From the NCBI GenBank assembly GCA_026874595.1, contig CM049316.1, positions 52,151,676 to 52,215,675 of the forward strand: 64,000 nt of DNA. The letters are read 5' to 3'. Made by a program: the position numbers and the translations under genes. The stretch is from Sipunculus nudus. Lineage: Eukaryota; Annelida; Sipuncula; Golfingiida; Sipunculidae. Below are positions 63,874-64,000 of the stretch, one piece after another (within the stretch, counting starts at the first letter, position 1; each line of letters opens with the position of its first letter). Under the pieces are notes generated by a model. The model saw nothing but the letters and a program-made list of their open reading frames with translations. It did not search any database and was not told where the DNA came from.

Positions 63874-64000
63874 TTCATTTGGTCTGTATGAGAGTATTCA
63901 GCTTCATTTTATTTGTATCACAGTACACGGCTTTATTTGGTTTATATGACAGTACTCACCTTCATTTGGTCTGTATGTGGGTATTCAACTTCATTTTATT

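Larger units (their letters stand above)
1..64000 (+). repeat. 29-bp satellite array spanning the window
   Basis: Every part of the window resolves into 29-bp monomers in the same orientation, with occasional 28-bp and rare 30-bp copies. The commonest head is TTCATTTGGTTTGTATGAC and the commonest tail is GTACACAGC. One such monomer has 11 T, 7 A, 6 G and 5 C, so the plus strand is T-rich and the GC content is about 38%. No unique sequence interrupts the array and no monomer is inverted. Both edges fall inside a monomer. The minus strand has no long open frame because TTCATT supplies a TGA there in every monomer, and the 29-bp period moves it through all three frames. I cannot assign a named satellite family. 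Eukaryotic origin is inferred from array size and higher-order structure. Confidence 0.97.

Noticed and set aside
1-64000. A CRISPR array, because of near-30-bp repeats at regular spacing.
   Set aside because: Monomers are contiguous with no unique spacers, the periodicity equals the repeat length, and there are no cas genes.
1-64000. Telomeric or subtelomeric simple repeats, or retroelement insertions within the array.
   Set aside because: I saw no TTAGGG-like runs, poly-A tails, target-site duplications, terminal repeats or non-satellite sequence.

Overview
The whole window is satellite DNA. It is a single head-to-tail array of a 29-bp monomer, roughly 2,200 copies by length, running in one orientation from the first base to the last. 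The array continues past both edges, because the window opens and closes inside a monomer. I see no protein-coding gene, RNA gene, transposon, CRISPR array, promoter or terminator that I can support. Arrays of this size with layered higher-order repeats are typical of eukaryotic heterochromatin (centromeric, pericentromeric or subtelomeric). I do not recognise the monomer and cannot name the organism.

Monomers fall into families. In most of the window three types rotate as an 87-bp trimer. Type A has the core GTATGACAG and ends ACACAGC or ACTCAGC. Type B has GTATGAGAG and ends TACTCAGC or TATTCAGC. Type C has TTCATTTTATTTG then GTATCACAG and ends ACACGGC. Because 29 is not a multiple of 3 and only type C lacks a TGA, one forward frame stays open through each ABC run. 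This yields many 29-residue-periodic open frames, the longest being 737 codons, which I regard as by-products.

ABC runs are interrupted by a divergent block, here called D. It contains single-copy marker monomers (TTCATCGGG, GTTCCCAGC, GCACACGGC, TATCAAAGTAG). I located 43 D blocks by the anchor CATCGGG, plus one partial block at the right edge and one at 15.6 kb that both lack it. Four layouts recur: D1 (14 monomers), D2 (18), D3 (8) and D4 (12). Anchor spacings recur exactly (1448, 956, 753, 374, 2261 bp), which defines the higher-order repeats.

Layout: 1-1507 end of a unit; 1508-8569 two 3531-bp higher-order units; 8570-10232 flank; 10233-20948 a 5358-bp segment twice in tandem; 20949-24582 flank and rearranged tract; 24583-26681 a copy of the window's start with one insertion and one deletion; 26681-35749 a copy of about 5572-14640; 35750-42736 short D4-type units; 42737-46224 an 1824-bp tandem pair; 44561-53115 a copy of about 31468-40110; 53467-58684 a 2609-bp tandem pair with no D block; 58685-64000 ABC-rich sequence with rearranged D blocks and a 1274-bp pair. 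The window is best read as a record of repeated unequal exchange or amplification at scales from 29 bp to about 9 kb.
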